NCBI GenBank assembly: GCA_021405325.1
Contig: QWII01000015.1
Span: 1 to 64,000, forward strand
Length of the DNA: 64,000 nt
Reading direction: 5' to 3'
Source of the DNA: Caldilinea sp. CFX5
GTDB taxonomy: Bacteria; Chloroflexota; Anaerolineae; Caldilineales; Caldilineaceae
The notes beneath the pieces were generated by a model. That model was not told the origin of the DNA, searched no databases, and saw nothing but the letters and a program-made list of their open reading frames with translations. The first letter of the stretch is position 1; the number at the start of each line of letters is the position of its first letter. Position numbers and translations under genes: made by a program. This document shows, piece after piece, positions 17,216 through 24,376 of the stretch.

Positions 17216-18478
17216 TCAGGATGCCATATCAGGCGCTGGCAGGTGGGCCAATACCTTGCGCCTACGAGGGAAGTAGACAAAAAAGAGTAAAGCGCCAACC
17301 AGCGTCAGACCGGCAGCAACAAGGAAAAGGATGCGATAACCTACCGTCCCGATCAAATAACCGCCGCCAAACGCCATTGCCGCAATGCTCGCGCCGAACG
17401 CCAGCGATTGCGCTCCCGCAATGGTAGTGCGCCAGCGCGGTGCTACGCTCTCCTGGCTCAGGACCGTGAACGCTGGCGCCGTAAGCGAAGTCAGCGTGAT
17501 CATACTCATGAACCCAAGCCCCACCCCTGTCCAATGGGGAAGCAAGATCAGGGGCAAAAAAGCGCACGCCATGCCCACGGTGCCCCAGCCAATCGCTCGT
17601 ACTGGACCCCAGCGCATCATCACCAGCGGACCCGCCAATGCGGCGATGCCAAGCAGTTGCCCGGCTGCGCCCAGCGCGCCAATCAATGCCGTCGAAACGT
17701 GTAAACCGGCATCCAGATAGACATTAAAAAAGATCCGCATCACCCATTCTCCCCCTGTACGTAGCAACATGATCAAGGTGAGCATCAGGATGAGGCCATA
17801 GGGTGCGGCATCCGTCGCGGTCACAGGCGCCTGGGCCTGGTCAACCCGCGCCGGACGGGTTGCCCCGATGAGCAACACAGCCGGCAACAGCAGGACAGCG
17901 GCGATCCACAACGCATAACGATAAGGCGCAGGCTGCGCCAGCGGCGTATGCAGCAACAACGCAAACCAGCCTGGTAGTAGACCGCCGAGCAGGTTGCCAG
18001 TGAAACCGGCCAAACGGATAACAGCAATCTGCATGGAAAAGGCGTGTTGGCGTTCTGTCTCGGTGGTGGCGCTCATTAAGAAAGGACTGGCATTGACTTG
18101 GAAGAATGTGCCGCCGAACCAGGCCAGGGCGTAGCTTGCCAACAGCCAGCCCGTATGCAGGGCAGACGGCAGGAACTCGACGAATGGTAATAAACCAAAC
18201 CCCAGCGGGATCAGGCTAAAGCCAATTAGCAAGCTCTTCCGACTACCCCAGCGTTGGCTCAACACCCCAGCCGGCAGGCTCCAGATCGCCAGGGCCAGAG
18301 GGCCGGCCGCATTGACCAGACCGATAAAAGCTGAATCATACCCTAAGCGCAGCAGGTATAGATTCAGGAGCAGGGCGTAAATGCCAAAGTAAGTAAAGCC
18401 AATCAGGACGTTCACCGCGAGAAAGAGCCATACATCGCGGCTGAACAAGCGTAACGCCCGTTGGTAATTTGCAAGCAT
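17216..18478 (-). CDS. MFS transporter
   Basis: The 420-residue protein starts at the ATG at 18478 behind CAGGAGACTC. A longer reading adds nine residues without a site. About 12 hydrophobic segments are visible, with the MFS loop motif between helices 2 and 3 (GVLSQRWGSRKSLL). The two halves are joined by a short loop near residue 205 (RPARVDQAQAPVTATD). The substrate is unknown; the family exports drugs or moves small metabolites. It is the last gene of a minus-strand cluster of cupin and small barrel-type proteins, so it may export or import the compound they handle. Confidence 0.87.
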   Translation of the reverse strand: MLANYQRALRLFSRDVWLFLAVNVLIGFTYFGIYALLLNLYLLRLGYDSAFIGLVNAAGPLALAIWSLPAGVLSQRWGSRKSLLIGFSLIPLGFGLLPFVEFLPSALHTGWLLASYALAWFGGTFFQVNASPFLMSATTETERQHAFSMQIAVIRLAGFTGNLLGGLLPGWFALLLHTPLAQPAPYRYALWIAAVLLLPAVLLIGATRPARVDQAQAPVTATDAAPYGLILMLTLIMLLRTGGEWVMRIFFNVYLDAGLHVSTALIGALGAAGQLLGIAALAGPLVMMRWGPVRAIGWGTVGMACAFLPLILLPHWTGVGLGFMSMITLTSLTAPAFTVLSQESVAPRWRTTIAGAQSLAFGASIAAMAFGGGYLIGTVGYRILFLVAAGLTLVGALLFFVYFPRRRKVLAHLPAPDMAS

Positions 18479-18532
18479 GGTTGAGTCTCCTGATAGAGCA
18501 GGCAATCCCTCTTTAGTACTGGTGGCGCTACC

Positions 18533-18904
18533 CTATAGATGAACAATCACAACGACCGCTTCCTTAGTGCCGATGACACGGCTGCAATGTCCTTTACCGG
18601 TTGTGTCTTCCAGGAGGATCGCGCTGCCGGGGCCGGCATAGTAGACCTCCCCGCTGCTGGCCGCGAACTCCATGACACCGGTGAGGAAGAAGATCCACTG
18701 GCGCGTGGGGCTTGGATGCCAGTCGCCGACCCAACCGGGGGTTAAGCGGGCGAAGCCACAGCCGGTTGCCGGCGTAATGGCGGAAACATCCAACGCCGGC
18801 GCCGGCGGCGCATAGGTGGTTGCTGTGAGTTCAACCTGCCGGTTTTGGAAATGGGATTCACCCTTCTCGTCAACAGAGAGATGCCTATATTCGACCATGC
18901 TCAT
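18533..18904 (-). CDS. Small cupin-domain protein
   Basis: The 123-residue protein is best started at the ATG at 18904 (MSMVEYRHLSV). The cupin core is visible: GWVGDWHPSPTRQWIFFLTGVMEF, then AGPGSAILLEDTTGKGH, with histidines placed as in metal-binding cupins. It may bind a small ligand or metal and act as an isomerase, dioxygenase or binding protein; no activity can be assigned. Its N-terminal GESHF motif recurs in the cupin remnant at 20818-20985, so a second copy once existed in this cluster. The MFS gene starts 55 bases downstream. Confidence 0.8.
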   Translation of the reverse strand: MSMVEYRHLSVDEKGESHFQNRQVELTATTYAPPAPALDVSAITPATGCGFARLTPGWVGDWHPSPTRQWIFFLTGVMEFAASSGEVYYAGPGSAILLEDTTGKGHCSRVIGTKEAVVVIVHL

Positions 18905-18957
18905 CCTGTCACCGCCTTTGCTTGTTCGACCGTTCGGATGGGTAGAGATGTCACCCA

Positions 18958-19036
18958 GAATATCACCGCGAATCAATCAGGGTTTGCGAACCAGCCCCTA
19001 AACAATTCGCAAATCTCAGGATTCGCGGTGATATTC
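18958..19036. promoter_or_regulatory. Nested inverted repeats upstream of the cupin gene
   Basis: Outer arms 18958-18974 and 19020-19036 are exact 17-base reverse complements. Inside them a second pair, TTTGCGAA (18983-18990) and its complement near 19005-19013, forms a nested stem. The structure lies between the cupin/MFS genes and the upstream small-protein genes. It could be a processing, attenuation or terminator element separating the two expression units. Confidence 0.6.
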
Positions 19037-19066
19037 GCAGTGGTGTACAGACGTATTAAAACAACA

Positions 19067-19399
19067 CTACTGACCCGGCGGCTGGTAGACGGCGCTGACC
19101 GCCGCGGCCTGCTGCATGACCGCGATTCCCTCTTCAATCGTCAGCAGAGGAGTCGTCTTGAGTTCTTTCACGACGCCGGACGCCATTACCGCAACAGCGT
19201 AGGCAGCGGCATTCACATTCGATGGGTACTCTAAAATCGCAACGATGTCGGCTTCCCCAAACGCATACCAGACGCCCCCGATTTTGCCCCCAATTTTTTC
19301 AAAGGCGGCCTGGACGCGTTGGCGTACATCCTGCGGGTTCTTGATTTGGGCGGCCCACCCCTCGGCGGTGTAGCTGGCCTGGAGTAGATAGTAAGCCAT
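19067..19399 (-). CDS. GYD-domain small protein
   Basis: The 110-residue protein starts behind AAAGGAGGAGTCT. It follows the GYD pattern: YLLQASYTAEGWAAQIKNPQDVR, AFEKIGGKIGGVWYAFGEADIVAILEYP, then a hydrophobic helix and a C-terminal PPGQ. GYD proteins fold as ferredoxin-like dimers of uncertain function. It is clearly related to the gene at 19760-20080, including the terminal YxPPGQ, so the two are tandem duplicates separated by an ABM-type gene. Confidence 0.8.
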   Translation of the reverse strand: MAYYLLQASYTAEGWAAQIKNPQDVRQRVQAAFEKIGGKIGGVWYAFGEADIVAILEYPSNVNAAAYAVAVMASGVVKELKTTPLLTIEEGIAVMQQAAAVSAVYQPPGQ

Positions 19400-19423
19400 A
19401 GACTCCTCCTTTGTGTCACTTGA

Positions 19424-19717
19424 TTATCGTTCTTTTGCAACGGTGATTTCACCCGAATAGATGGTAGGCGGCCCGACGACCAACTCTGAGAGGAGCTTCT
19501 TGACCCACTCTGCCGCCAACTGGATTGAGGCTTCGGCTTGCGCCTGGCTCTCAAAGAGGCTGATCGAGGTGGCCCGATCATTTTCCTCAGTCACGATGTA
19601 ATAGGCGATAAAACCGGGCGCTTGACTGATAACAGGGACAAAGTGTTCTTGTGTCAGTCGCGCGGCCTCGGCAACGGTCCCCGGTTTGAACTGATAGTGA
19701 CGAATACTTGTGTACAT
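19424..19717 (-). CDS. ABM-like dimeric alpha-beta barrel protein
   Basis: The 97-residue protein starts behind AAGGAGGAATC. It has the antibiotic-biosynthesis-monooxygenase-like layout: a first strand (YTSIRHYQFKPG), a helix, the FVPVISQAPGFIAYYIVTEEND hairpin, SISLFESQAQAEAS, and a final helix with a short strand. Members act as cofactor-free monooxygenases, heme-degrading enzymes or stress-linked proteins. Its place between two GYD genes, with 25 and 43 bases of spacing, supports one operon. Confidence 0.75.
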   Translation of the reverse strand: MYTSIRHYQFKPGTVAEAARLTQEHFVPVISQAPGFIAYYIVTEENDRATSISLFESQAQAEASIQLAAEWVKKLLSELVVGPPTIYSGEITVAKER

Positions 19718-19759
19718 GATTCCTCCTTCATTTCATTGCACTGGTATAGATCAATGCCT

Positions 19760-20080
19760 TTACTGCCCAGGCGGACGATAGACCGGGGTTTTCTTGGCGG
19801 CTGCGTCTAGCTCTTCGGTGGTCAGCAGCACTGTCGTCTTGTTGACCACGGCGCCACTCGCCTTCGCCATCAGGGCCAGCGCGGCCGCGCTGGCGTTATC
19901 AGGCAGCTCCATGATCACGTAGACATCGCTGTCGCCAAAGGCATAGTAGAATGCTTCCACGGCGCCGCCCACTGACATGGCGGCTTTTTCGATGGCTGCC
20001 CGGCGACTAGTGCCACCCTCTTTGAGCAATCCTTTCACGCCTTCACCGACATAGTTGCCTTGAATAAGATACTTTGCCAT
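19760..20080 (-). CDS. GYD-domain small protein, second copy
   Basis: The 106-residue protein starts behind AAGGAGAAACAGC. Diagnostic stretches are YLIQGNYVGEGVKGLLKEGG, EAFYYAFGDSDVYVIMELPDN and a C-terminal YRPPGQ. It is the paralogue of the gene at 19067-19399. The alternation GYD-ABM-GYD-ABM indicates a duplicated two-gene unit. Biochemical role unknown; similar proteins elsewhere are annotated only by domain. Confidence 0.82.
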   Translation of the reverse strand: MAKYLIQGNYVGEGVKGLLKEGGTSRRAAIEKAAMSVGGAVEAFYYAFGDSDVYVIMELPDNASAAALALMAKASGAVVNKTTVLLTTEELDAAAKKTPVYRPPGQ

Positions 20081-20176
20081 TGCTGTTTCTCCTTGTTTTG
20101 TGGGTAGAGTATTGTGGGTAGACGCCTCACAGCGACTATCAAGGGGAGGCGCACAGATGGTTGGACGCAGCGCGCC

Positions 20177-20464
20177 CTACACTTGCCGAGTAAGCTCATA
20201 AAGTTGTGCCGGATCGAAACGGACGCTGACGGCCTCGAACTGCTGGATAATGCCACCCAGTGCGGTTCTAAAGCTCGCCGCATGTTCCATGTCTTCCCAG
20301 ACCGTGATAGCCACACCGCGCTGTGCAGCCCGATCAAAGCCGCCGGTGTAGCTGACAAACCCCGGCAGTTGCCGGAAGGTGGGGATGCCCACTTCGTCGG
20401 TGATTCGCAATACCTCCGCCTCTTGGGCCGGATCGTAACTCAGTGTTGTAATGCGGATGTACAT
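20177..20464 (-). CDS. ABM-like dimeric alpha-beta barrel protein, second copy
   Basis: The 95-residue protein starts behind AAAGGAGATCAAAC. The pattern YIRITTLSYDPAQEAEVLRITDE, FRQLPGFVSYTGGFDRAAQRGVAITVWEDMEHA fits an ABM/DABB fold. It is distantly similar to the gene at 19424-19717. It lies between the zinc-ribbon membrane gene (18 bases upstream) and the GYD gene and is probably co-transcribed with them. Confidence 0.77.
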   Translation of the reverse strand: MYIRITTLSYDPAQEAEVLRITDEVGIPTFRQLPGFVSYTGGFDRAAQRGVAITVWEDMEHAASFRTALGGIIQQFEAVSVRFDPAQLYELTRQV

Positions 20465-20482
20465 AGTTTGATCTCCTTTGGG

Positions 20483-20821
20483 TCATACATCGTTGTCACG
20501 GTTGATGATGGATTCGCGATTAGGCTTGTATTCTTCTGTTACCTGTTCGGCTTGCTTCCAGGTATATAAGCACCGTGGGTTTGTGCAGCGATAGGTGCGT
20601 AGATACTCCACGTCGCACACCGCCATGTAAGACTCCGGGCAGCAACCCCAGGCCAGATCAGTCGGCGTGATAAGTTTGGCGCGCAGATTCTGCCCATTCA
20701 TGCTTTTTTCTGCCAGAAGTGTCGGGAACAGTTGGCCACAGCGCGGACAGTGGCAGAGGCAATCGTAGATGCCCAAAAGGCTAACAAAAATGATGAGCAG
20801 AACCAGCGTAACCGCTATCAT
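20483..20821 (-). CDS. Small membrane protein with zinc-ribbon cysteines
   Basis: Starting at the ATG at 20821 gives 112 residues; a GTG at 20851 would add ten. The ATG overlaps the stop of the upstream cupin remnant (ATGA), which suggests coupling. One hydrophobic helix (residues 2-20) is followed by CPRCGQLF, a later CCPES, and CTNPRCLYTW, a spacing that fits a zinc-ribbon-like site. I do not recognise the family. It may be a short single-pass membrane protein with a cytoplasmic metal knuckle. Confidence 0.6.
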   Translation of the reverse strand: MIAVTLVLLIIFVSLLGIYDCLCHCPRCGQLFPTLLAEKSMNGQNLRAKLITPTDLAWGCCPESYMAVCDVEYLRTYRCTNPRCLYTWKQAEQVTEEYKPNRESIINRDNDV

Positions 20822-20985
20822 GATTGTGGTGGCAGCATGAAAAAAGCCCACTGGGTGGCGGGAGCAAATGGCGATAGATTTACCGGCGGCGTGGGCGGCG
20901 AAAAATTAACTTCCTGAAATTCAACGCCCACATCGGCGAAATGGGATTCCCCGTCCGTATCGCTGTAAACGCGCATATATTGCAT
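20818..20985 (-). pseudogene. N-terminal remnant of a second cupin gene
   Basis: The 55-residue frame begins MQYMRVYSDTDGESHF behind an AGAGG ribosome site, continues PPTPPVNLSPFAPATQWAFF and stops. It aligns with the first half of the cupin at 18533-18904: the same GESHF, a PPxPxxxxS stretch and PAT before the barrel. The barrel itself, with its metal ligands, is gone. The downstream membrane gene begins inside its last codons, so the fragment may now act only as a translated leader. Confidence 0.65.
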
Positions 20986-21004
20986 ATAGACCTCTTTACG
21001 ACAC

Positions 21005-21282
21005 CTACTCGGCGATGGTGTATTTCACTGCTTGGGTAACACCGCTCTGCCCTGCCTGAAGAAACAATGACCTCTTTACAAAAGTCGCCATCTGTGCTAT
21101 ACTCTATCAACCAGCCATTCAAATTCATGTTCGATGACCAGCGTATCGAATCGGCCACTGTGCGTTGTGTATACCCGCAATTTGCCGGGAAAGTTGAACT
21201 GTTCGCACTCTCGCTTAAGCCTTTCAATGACTGCACTCAGTTGACCCGATACAACGTTAAACGGGCGACGATTGACAATCAT
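21005..21282 (-). pseudogene. Frameshifted DABB/NIPSNAP-like gene
   Basis: It starts at the ATG at 21282 behind AAAGGAGATAACG. Frame one gives IVNRRPFNVVSGQLSAVIERL and LRVYTTHSGRFDTLVIEHEFE, then a stop at 21097. Another frame continues with family-like sequence, SIAQMATFVK and GVTQAVKYTIAE, to a stop at 21005. Together the two halves make a normal small barrel protein of about 92 residues. A single indel near 21110 therefore seems to have broken it, unless it is a sequence error. It heads the small-protein cluster. Confidence 0.65.
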
Positions 21283-21357
21283 CGTTATCTCCTTTAGGAT
21301 GTATCCAGGGTTGGTTGCCGTTTTCATGTTTGCTCTGTTCTACTATAGTGTGTGATG

Positions 21358-21389
21358 GCGCGCAGTTGATGCGCAGAATGCGCGCAGTT
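21358..21389. promoter_or_regulatory. Direct repeat upstream of the HTH/NB-ARC gene
   Basis: GCGCGCAGTT occurs at 21358-21367 and again at 21380-21389, two helical turns apart, with a partial GCGCAG between. It lies 20 bases before the start at 21410, in the divergent region with the small-protein cluster. It could be an operator for the helix-turn-helix protein encoded next door. Confidence 0.4.
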
Positions 21390-21409
21390 ACGGTGAGGTC
21401 TCCCCAACG

Positions 21410-22780
21410 ATGAAGACATTTCCCGAATTCACCCGCCTTCTCAGCCAACAACTGTTGATTCAGGAGCGCAGTGCCACCTGGCTGGCGCGGCGCTTGCAGT
21501 TGCATCCAGGCACGGTCAACCGTTGGCTGAATCAGGAGTTGCGCCCCGCTACGCCGGAGCTGGTGGCGCGCATTGCCGATCTGCTCGGTATGTACGACAC
21601 CCATGACCGCCAACGTTTTCTGTTAGCAGCAGGCTATGGGTATTGGGATAGCCACGAAAGCAATAGCGCCAAACAAACGCCACAAAGTCCTAGCGAACCT
21701 GCACCGCAGCCGACTCTGGTTGTCGAACGCATACAACCATCTGTGACGCCCTTTATGACGCCAGCTTTACCCCCTCAAGGAATCTTCGGTCGCGAGGAAG
21801 TATTGACGCGACTATTTGATCTGCTTCAGTTGGGCGCATCGACAGCAACAAATGTACCGCCAGTAGCGCTTTGCGGTATGGGCGGCATTGGCAAAACCAC
21901 GCTCGCCATTGCCTTGAGCTACCTAGAAGTTGTCTCCGATCTGTTTCCCGATGGCGTGTTATGGGCATCAGTAGGACCGCAGCCGACGCTCCGCCATTGG
22001 CTTGAAAGTTGGGGGCGGGCGTTGGGTCTCAACCTGGTAGCCGAACGCAATGAAGCATCCTGTTGCGACCGCTTACGCTCTGCACTGCATCCCCGGCGGA
22101 TGTTGCTGCTGATTGATGATGTTTGGGAAGTGCATCATGGTCAAGCCTTTTTGCTTGCCGGTCCCTACTGCCGCACGCTCTTTACGACGCGTGAAGTACC
22201 GGTTGCGTTTGCTTTGGCCACCCGTCAGCGCACGCTGCCGGTCAGCCTGTTGAATCCGCCAGCCGCCTTAGCGTTACTCACACAATTGGCGCCGGAGATC
22301 ATCACCACCAATCAACCCAGGGCCAGGCTATTGTGTGAACGCCTGGAATTTCTCCCCCTTGCCTTGACATTGGCCGGCAAGTTACTGGCGATTGAAGCCG
22401 CCATCCCTGCCCGCGTGGAGCGTTTGCTCAGTGAATTGATCGAGCGTCGTGAGCGCCGTCTGCAGTTGTTGCAAACAGAAGAGCGGCCAGGGGTAGCGAC
22501 AGAACAGCCAGTCTCCCTGCAAGCCATTCTTAGGTTAAGCGTGGAACGGTTGAATCAGGTTGACCAAGAGCGCTTTGCCATGTTGGCTGTCTTTGGCGGT
22601 GAGCCGCTGACCTGGGAAAGTCAGGCGGCAGCCTATGTGTGGGCATGTACAGCGGAGGAAGCCGAAGCCACGATTGCGCACTTGATTCAGCGCGGGCTAG
22701 TCATGCAGCGGGGTGAAGGGTATTGGCTCCATACATTGCTCGCTGATTATGCTGCCGAAATGTTGGCCGCCATGCGCTGA
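21410..22780 (+). CDS. HTH and NB-ARC ATPase signalling protein
   Basis: The 456-residue protein has an N-terminal XRE-like helix-turn-helix (residues 10-60, SATWLARRLQLHPGTVNRWLNQ). A linker follows, then an NB-ARC ATPase: Walker A CGMGGIGKTT at about 155-164, Walker B MLLLIDDVW, LFTTRE, and LEFLPLALTLAGKLL. It ends in a winged-helix-like region (ALLTQ to HTLLADYAAEML) and stops exactly where TPR sensor repeats normally begin. Those repeats are encoded by the next gene in the same direction, 71 bases on. It is probably a STAND-type switch that works with that TPR protein, or the product of a gene split by mutation. Confidence 0.85.
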   Translation: MKTFPEFTRLLSQQLLIQERSATWLARRLQLHPGTVNRWLNQELRPATPELVARIADLLGMYDTHDRQRFLLAAGYGYWDSHESNSAKQTPQSPSEPAPQPTLVVERIQPSVTPFMTPALPPQGIFGREEVLTRLFDLLQLGASTATNVPPVALCGMGGIGKTTLAIALSYLEVVSDLFPDGVLWASVGPQPTLRHWLESWGRALGLNLVAERNEASCCDRLRSALHPRRMLLLIDDVWEVHHGQAFLLAGPYCRTLFTTREVPVAFALATRQRTLPVSLLNPPAALALLTQLAPEIITTNQPRARLLCERLEFLPLALTLAGKLLAIEAAIPARVERLLSELIERRERRLQLLQTEERPGVATEQPVSLQAILRLSVERLNQVDQERFAMLAVFGGEPLTWESQAAAYVWACTAEEAEATIAHLIQRGLVMQRGEGYWLHTLLADYAAEMLAAMR

Positions 22781-22851
22781 AGGGGCAGATTTGTGGTTAT
22801 GTCTGTTCCCTGACGCTGGCGGATACGTTGAGCGATTTAGGGGCAACACAA

Positions 22852-24294
22852 ATGACTGTTGCGAATACGGAACTCACGCTGCCAGCGGTAATGCCTCCTT
22901 TGGCGCCATCACCCCGATGCGTGCAGAGTATGAACCGCCACAGCCAATACTACCTGGCCTTGGTGAAGGCCGATCCCCAAAATTGGCAGCGGATTGATCA
23001 GGTGTATGGACAACTCAAGCGATCCTATCAGTTAGCGCTTGCCGACGAGACACGGCTCGAATTTATTCAGCTTCTAGAGATATACCAAGAATGGCGCGGT
23101 TTGTGGCAGGATCGAATCGCGTGGATCACAGCGGAGTTAGTCATTGCCCGGACGGCAGAGCGGCACAGAGACGTGGGTAGATTGCTCCATCAATTGGGGA
23201 ATATCTACCGTCTGCAAGGTGCTCTGGAGAAAGCCGTTGCGGCCCAGTTTGAAGCGGTGGGTATCAGCAGAATCGAGGGCGATCAGCAGACAGAGGCAAA
23301 TGCGCTCCGGGGGTTAGGCATTCTTTATGCGCAGCAAGGACGGTATCAAGCGGCGATTGAAGTTTATGAGACGTCACTAACGATCAGTCGACTGTGCGGC
23401 GATGACGACGCTGAAAGCCGCACGCTCCGCAACCTGGGCATCACTCACCGGAGACAAGGCCGGTGGGAGAAAGCCATCCAGGTACACGAGCAAGCTTTGC
23501 GGATCAGCCAAGCGCTGGGAAACCGCAGCACAGAATGTCTAAGCCTGCTTAACTTGGGCGCAGTTTACCAACTGCAGGGCAACTGGGCGGAAGCGTATCA
23601 ACTGTATGAGCAAACGCTCGCCATGGGTCGAGCGTTAGGCTATCGAATGGTTGAGGGGATCGCCCTCACCAACTTGGGAGAAATTCTGGTTCTCCTGGGG
23701 GATGAGCATGGACGATGGGATGAGGCTAGCCAGCTCTATGCAGAGGCACTGGCAATCTATCGTGAGTTAGGTGCGCTCTACCATGAGAGCCATACGCTTA
23801 ACAATGTAGGCGACCTCTTTTGTCGTCAGGGGCGTTGGGCGGAGGCTGCGAGTGCCTGTATGACTGCGCGCCAGATACAACGATCGTTGGGTGATCAACA
23901 AGGTGAAGCCGAATCGACCAATAGTTTAGGCGAGATCTACTATCAGCAAGGGGATTGGGCGGCGGCGGTTTCACTGTTTGAAACCGGTTTACAGATCAGC
24001 CAGGCCATCGGCGAGCAATTGCAAAACAGTGTAGCCCTTCGCGGATTGGGCAAAATCTATCAACGCTTGGGGCATCCCCAGGCAGCGATCCAAGCCTATG
24101 AAGGATCTCTAGCTCTCAGCCGGGCGCTAGGCGACCGCCAGGGCGAAGGCGAGACCTTACGCTGGCTGGCCGGGTTTTATCAAGCCCAAGGGGAGGAAGA
24201 TAAGGCCGTTGCTTTATGGCGGGAAGCAAGCAAAAAGTTACATCCAAACTCCCCAGCGTACCGACAAGTAGGCGCGCGCTTGTCGCCAGAATGA
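22852..24294 (+). CDS. TPR-repeat protein, probable sensor half of the NB-ARC system
   Basis: The start at ATG 22852 is preceded by AGGGG; a TTG at 22828 in frame is less likely. The 480-residue protein consists of a short leader, HSQYYLALVKADPQNWQRID (a junction seen inside single-chain NB-ARC/TPR proteins), and about nine tetratricopeptide repeats of the LGxxYxxQGxxxxAxxxYExxL type. No enzyme motif is seen. TPR arrays in this family bind ligands or proteins. The position right after the NB-ARC gene suggests a two-part regulator. Confidence 0.85.
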   Translation: MTVANTELTLPAVMPPLAPSPRCVQSMNRHSQYYLALVKADPQNWQRIDQVYGQLKRSYQLALADETRLEFIQLLEIYQEWRGLWQDRIAWITAELVIARTAERHRDVGRLLHQLGNIYRLQGALEKAVAAQFEAVGISRIEGDQQTEANALRGLGILYAQQGRYQAAIEVYETSLTISRLCGDDDAESRTLRNLGITHRRQGRWEKAIQVHEQALRISQALGNRSTECLSLLNLGAVYQLQGNWAEAYQLYEQTLAMGRALGYRMVEGIALTNLGEILVLLGDEHGRWDEASQLYAEALAIYRELGALYHESHTLNNVGDLFCRQGRWAEAASACMTARQIQRSLGDQQGEAESTNSLGEIYYQQGDWAAAVSLFETGLQISQAIGEQLQNSVALRGLGKIYQRLGHPQAAIQAYEGSLALSRALGDRQGEGETLRWLAGFYQAQGEEDKAVALWREASKKLHPNSPAYRQVGARLSPE

Positions 24295-24306
24295 GCGCGA
24301 TAACTT

Positions 24307-24326
24307 TTTGGCCGATTTCGGCCAAA
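24307..24326. terminator. Short hairpin between convergent genes
   Basis: Arms TTTGGCCGA (24307-24315) and TCGGCCAAA (24318-24326) form a 9-bp stem with a 2-base loop in the 82-base gap between two convergent genes. It could stop transcription in both directions. No T-run is present. Confidence 0.45.
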
Positions 24327-24376
24327 CCTTTGCGGTTGCCGACACCCATTTAAAATTGCAAGAGGTAAGGCTGTTG

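Noticed and set aside
20880..21236. Minus-strand reading of 118 residues through the decayed small-protein genes
   Set aside because: Its frame matches neither the DABB remnant nor the cupin remnant over their conserved parts and lacks a ribosome site.
23162..24290. Possible CRISPR array suggested by regular repetition
   Set aside because: The periodicity is the 34-residue TPR coding repeat with diverged bases, not identical short direct repeats with unique spacers.
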